NCBI RefSeq assembly: GCF_002215035.1
Contig: NZ_NKFP01000003.1
Location: 74,437 to 138,436, forward strand
Direction of reading: 5' to 3'
Length of the DNA stretch: 64,000 nt
Source of the DNA: Leptolyngbya ohadii IS1
Lineage (GTDB): Bacteria; Cyanobacteriota; Cyanobacteriia; Elainellales; Elainellaceae
Made by a program: the position numbers and the translations under genes. Below, one piece after another: positions 61,189 to 64,000 of the stretch (the stretch's first letter is position 1; every line of letters begins with the position of its first letter). The notes beneath the pieces were generated by a model, which was not told the DNA's origin, did no database searches, and was given only the letters and a program-made list of their open reading frames with translations.

Positions 61189-61608
61189 TTAATCCCGGAT
61201 ACGGTAGCTGGCTAATCTTCGCACAGCGTCAGTTGTTACGCCTAGCTTCTGGGCGATCGCGGCTTCAACCTGAGGAACTTCTGTCACCGGAAACTCATAC
61301 CTCATTTCCCTCGTGGCTGGATCGTCGATGCTGACTGAAACTGCTGTTGTTCCCTGTTGACGATCGATCGCGACGTTGATTGCCAAAATTGTTGCCTGGG
61401 AATTGGTCACTGATTGCGTATCTGCCTGAAGGGTATCCCTGGAAGGGTAGGAACGCGTTAAAACCTGGGTGGCGATCGTGTTGCCCACAATCCAAAACAA
61501 TAGGGCAATGATCGGCAAGGGTAGCCAGAACTCCCAGCCAGAACGATACAGAACTTTCAGAACACGCAGAATTATCCTTAGAGGTTGAGTGTTTTGGCAA
61601 TGTAGCAA
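61189..61608 (-). CDS. Single-span membrane protein with extracytoplasmic domain, unknown
   Basis: 139 aa if started at TTG 61608. The open frame continues to 61863, but that part is the antisense shadow of the response regulator. One membrane helix (about 23-42, WEFWLPLPIIALLFWIVG) precedes an approximately 95-residue domain (NSQATILAINVAIDRQQG, AIAQKLGVTTDAVRRLASYR). Divergent from the regulator at 61754, 145 nt apart. Its C-terminus resembles small periplasmic sensor-accessory proteins only in general character; no family assigned. Confidence 0.6.
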   Translation of the reverse strand: MLHCQNTQPLRIILRVLKVLYRSGWEFWLPLPIIALLFWIVGNTIATQVLTRSYPSRDTLQADTQSVTNSQATILAINVAIDRQQGTTAVSVSIDDPATREMRYEFPVTEVPQVEAAIAQKLGVTTDAVRRLASYRIRD

Positions 61609-61753
61609 CTCTATCTTAGGGAGAAGATTGTTTGATTGAATCCTACCTCTGGAGGACGCTTGACCTTTCTCCCACCGCTTAAGCTGGGATGATATTGTGG
61701 AGGCGATCGCGGAAAAATACCAGCAAGCCTGACAGACCGTAGAGGAAAGGGAA

Positions 61754-62434
61754 ATGCGGATTTTACTGGTCGAAGACGATGCCGCCCAACTGGAACCGCT
61801 GCAAGCCGCTCTTTCGGAGGTCGGGCACATTGTGGACGGGAGTGCAGGACGGGGCGATCGCACAATGGATGCTGACGCAGCGGGAGTATGATCTGCTGAT
61901 TCTGGATTGGCTGTTGCCCCAGGTGAGTGGACTAAAGCTGTGCCAGCAGTATCGCAATCTGGGCAAAACTGCGCCTGTCCTCATGCTAACTGCGAAAGAT
62001 GCCATTGCCGATCGCATTAGTGGCTTGGATGCAGGGGCAGACGATTATCTGGTCAAACCTGCCGATGTGTTTGAACTCCTGGCGCGGGTACGGGCACTGG
62101 GACGACGATCGCCCCTCTGGACAGGGGATACCCTTCACTTGAAGACCTGACGCTTAACCTGCAAACTATGACGCTGGAACGAGGAGATTGCAGCAATCAG
62201 CTTTCGACCCGCGAGTTTCAGTTTTTAGAATATCTGATGCGCCATCCGCGTCAGGTGCTGTCCCGCGATCAGATCGAGCAGGCTTTGTGGGAATGGGGCA
62301 GCGAACCCGAAAGCAATGCCGTCACTTCTCTGGTGCGTCGGGTACGGCAGCGGTTGCAAACGGTGGGTGTTGCCTACTGGCTCGAAACGGTGTACGGCAT
62401 GGGATACTGCCTTAATCCCGATGTTCAATCGTAG
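61754..62434 (+). pseudogene. OmpR-type response regulator with two compensating frameshifts
   Basis: The full protein can be read only in three pieces. Frame A from ATG 61754: MRILLVEDDAAQLEPLQ up to HIVDG. Frame B from about 61841: VQDGAIAQWMLTQREYDLLI, LDWLLPQVSGLKL with the phosphoacceptor Asp, YLVKPADVFELL, to 62141. Frame A again: DLTLNLQT to the winged helix (LSTREFQFLEYLM, SRDQIEQALW, VYGMGYCLN). An extra base near 61838-61841 and a missing G near 62141 explain the shifts. Without them it would be a normal regulator of about 226 aa. The kinase gene overlaps its end by 14 nt and is intact. Confidence 0.85.
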
Positions 62435-63677
62435 CCGCCGAAACTTCGCCCACTGGTTTACGCTGTCGATGGGCAGCATTCTGATTCTGTTTGCCGGAAT
62501 GGTCTACTATCAGTGGGCAGTGGTACGACTGGAGGAGAGCGATCGCCTCTTGTATCGAAAAGCCCGCATCATGGCAGCGAATGTATACTACGATCCGCGC
62601 CAGGGTGAGGAGTCGATCGATTTAGACAATGTGCCGATTTTGGGTAACTACTCGCTGCCGCTGGGCAATGAGATTACCTATGCTCGCTGGTATTCTACTG
62701 GGGGTCAGTTGCGTCAGTTTTACGGCACACCAGTTCCAGCAAAGCTACAGACTACCGCCGCCTTTGAGACGATTCAAACCGCTCCCCAATGGCTGCGGCA
62801 AATTACCCTACCCGTTCAACAGGGGGGACAGACGATCGGCTATCTCCAGGTTGCTGTTCCTCTCACCGATGCTCAAGCTGCACTGAGGGAAGTCCTACTC
62901 GTCTTTGTTCTTGCCGTACCCCTCACCCTGGGAGCGATCGCCCTGGTGGGATGGTATCTGGGTGGGCGAGCCATGCACCCGATTCGGGAATCCTACCTGC
63001 AACTCCAGCGGTTTACCTCCGATGCTTCCCATGAGCTACGTGCGCCTGTCGCAGCGATTCTCAGTAACGCCCAGGTGGGCTTGATGAGTCCCATCGATCA
63101 GGGACAGCCCAAACATAAGCGGCTAGAGAACATTGCGGAAACGGCAAAGCGAATGAATACACTGGTGAACAATTTGCTATTTCTAGCACGACAGGCAGGA
63201 CGAATTGATCCCGTTTCAATTCAGCCGATCGACTTGAATACATTGCTGAAAGAAATGATCGATTTTCCATCAATTCAGGCAATGGCTCAACACCTCACCC
63301 TGCATCTGGAACTACCTGAAGAAAAAGTGATCGTGAACGGCAATGCAGATTTGTTGCGACAAGCTGTTGTGAATTTAATTGCAAATGCGTGTAAATATAC
63401 GTCTGCGAATGGAAAAGTCTGGCTGCGATTGATCGATCGCGATTACGATGTCCTTATTCAAGTCGAAGATACTGGGGTTGGTATTCCCCAATCTGATCTA
63501 CCGCATATCTTCGATCGCTTCTATCGGGTGAATCAGGAGCGAACCAGGGAAACGGGGGGATCAGGGCTGGGATTAGCGATCGCTAAACAGATCGTAGAGG
63601 CACACGGTGGACGACTCGCAGTGACAAGTCAGGTCGGTCAGGGTTCTTTATTCCAGATGGAATTGCTGCCCTCTTAG
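62421..63677 (+). CDS. Sensor histidine kinase of an OmpR-type pair (RppB/NrsS-like)
   Basis: 418 aa from ATG 62421, overlapping the regulator by 14 nt. Two membrane helices (about 13-31 and 156-180) enclose an approximately 120-residue periplasmic sensor; then HisKA with H204 (SDASHELRAPVAAILSNAQV), a HATPase domain with N box, DTGVGIPQ and GGSGLGLAIAKQIVEAHGG. The overall layout resembles the Synechocystis RppB/NrsS kinases that respond to redox state or nickel. Its cognate regulator carries frameshifts, so the signalling output may be lost unless those are sequencing errors. Confidence 0.92.
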   Translation: MFNRSRRNFAHWFTLSMGSILILFAGMVYYQWAVVRLEESDRLLYRKARIMAANVYYDPRQGEESIDLDNVPILGNYSLPLGNEITYARWYSTGGQLRQFYGTPVPAKLQTTAAFETIQTAPQWLRQITLPVQQGGQTIGYLQVAVPLTDAQAALREVLLVFVLAVPLTLGAIALVGWYLGGRAMHPIRESYLQLQRFTSDASHELRAPVAAILSNAQVGLMSPIDQGQPKHKRLENIAETAKRMNTLVNNLLFLARQAGRIDPVSIQPIDLNTLLKEMIDFPSIQAMAQHLTLHLELPEEKVIVNGNADLLRQAVVNLIANACKYTSANGKVWLRLIDRDYDVLIQVEDTGVGIPQSDLPHIFDRFYRVNQERTRETGGSGLGLAIAKQIVEAHGGRLAVTSQVGQGSLFQMELLPS

Positions 63678-63687
63678 CAATTATTCA

Positions 63688-63852
63688 GGCTTCACAGCTA
63701 TTCGTACAACCGGAAGTGGATTGGGAATGGCAGTCGTAAAAAAATGTTTAGATCTCCATCAAGGAGAACTCCTGCTAAACAGCAAGGTTGGAGTAGGCAC
63801 AGTATTTACAATCAAAATATCGCTGCCAAATGGAGTTGGTTTGCTGCCGTAA
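63688..63852 (+). pseudogene. Histidine-kinase HATPase C-terminal fragment
   Basis: About 55 codons read GFTAIRTTGSGLGMAVVKKC, HQGELLL and VGVGTVFTIKISLP before a TAA: the G2-box end of a HATPase domain, not homologous in detail to the kinase just upstream. No catalytic or sensor part precedes it, so it is a stray 3' remnant. Confidence 0.6.
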
Positions 63853-63869
63853 TATCGAAGATAATGGAA

Positions 63870-64000
63870 TCAGGCAACATCATGAGGATGCAATATCCGG
63901 AAATTCCATCGACGCAGAACAGGTTCCGCTAATGCAATCTGACGTTCGGTTCCCTCCACAATTACAAGGCAATCCCGGTTAGTGAATCGATCGCGATACA
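63870..64000 (-). CDS. C-terminal end of a gene running off the right edge
   Basis: The minus strand is open from the window edge to a TGA at 63870, reading YRDRFTNRDCLVIVEGTERQ, then ALAEPVLRRWNFRIL to the stop. The VEGTE..I..AE.VL pattern resembles the C-terminus of cyanobacterial general-stress (YflT-type) proteins. Too short to be sure. Confidence 0.45.
   Translation of the reverse strand, partial: YRDRFTNRDCLVIVEGTERQIALAEPVLRRWNFRILHPHDVA

Noticed and set aside
61611-61863. N-terminal extension of the minus-strand membrane protein
   Set aside because: These codons are antisense to the response regulator and Ser/Cys-rich; the protein more likely starts near 61608.

Overview
The window looks like a chromosomal segment of a cyanobacterium, probably a filamentous one. 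The HIP1 octamer GCGATCGC and its GATCG core recur throughout. Many genes belong to families typical of the phylum: large PAS/GAF hybrid kinases, Rcp1-like regulators, an ethylene-receptor-type kinase, an Anabaena-sensory-rhodopsin-type opsin, and a DUF433/pentapeptide-repeat protein. No rRNA, tRNA or CRISPR array was seen. This assignment is inferred from gene content and sequence style, not from a database search.

Layout. 1-2916 (minus): a multidomain response regulator translationally coupled to a dCache sensor that runs off the left edge. 3300-15547 (plus): outer-membrane protein, secreted M20 amidohydrolase, exported two-repeat protein, two tandem Cys-nucleophile Ntn-hydrolases, an unusual class-I-amidotransferase-like protein, an MscS channel, an MFS exporter and a GAP/SfLAP-like membrane protein. 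15633-18131: small unknown genes, including a DUF433-membrane-pentapeptide fusion. 18147-19905: an IS6 remnant joined to a group II intron remnant, which is split by an intact IS5-family element with a perfect 9-bp target duplication. 19981-25219 (minus): a hybrid kinase with an ETR1-type ethylene-binding domain and six PAS domains, overlapping a REC-GGDEF diguanylate cyclase gene. 25351-28657: a receiver fragment, then IS1182 inserted at the edge of an IS256 element, then another transposase fragment. 29090-37398 (plus): a dense signalling island (two stand-alone receivers, CHASE3-PAS-GAF kinase, REC-PAS kinase, Rcp1-like receiver, REC-PAS-GAF-kinase-REC hybrid, broken receiver).

37399-44418 is a graveyard of nested insertion sequences (IS1, an IS4-like element, two IS21 elements, IS3, an IS1 InsA-like fragment) that has also truncated an SPFH-type gene. 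44433-52058 (minus) has a stress-protein-like gene, a P2-type cation ATPase, a glutathionyl-hydroquinone-reductase-type GST, a MarR regulator and a large unknown protein. Two identical-architecture palindromes, at the marR promoter and upstream of the GST gene, suggest a small regulon; a 209-bp MITE sits in the GST leader. 52158-54001 is a coupled three-gene membrane operon. 54260-58015 carries a DASS transporter, protocatechuate 3,4-dioxygenase (pcaHG) and an FMN reductase. 58326-60953 has the ASR-like rhodopsin divergent from a ferric-reductase-type flavocytochrome. 61031-64000 ends with small membrane genes, a twice-frameshifted OmpR-type regulator with its kinase, and a partial gene at the right edge.

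Functionally the window is dominated by environmental sensing (light, a probable ethylene or copper-binding ligand, redox/aromatic stress) and by mobile DNA that has repeatedly broken signalling genes.
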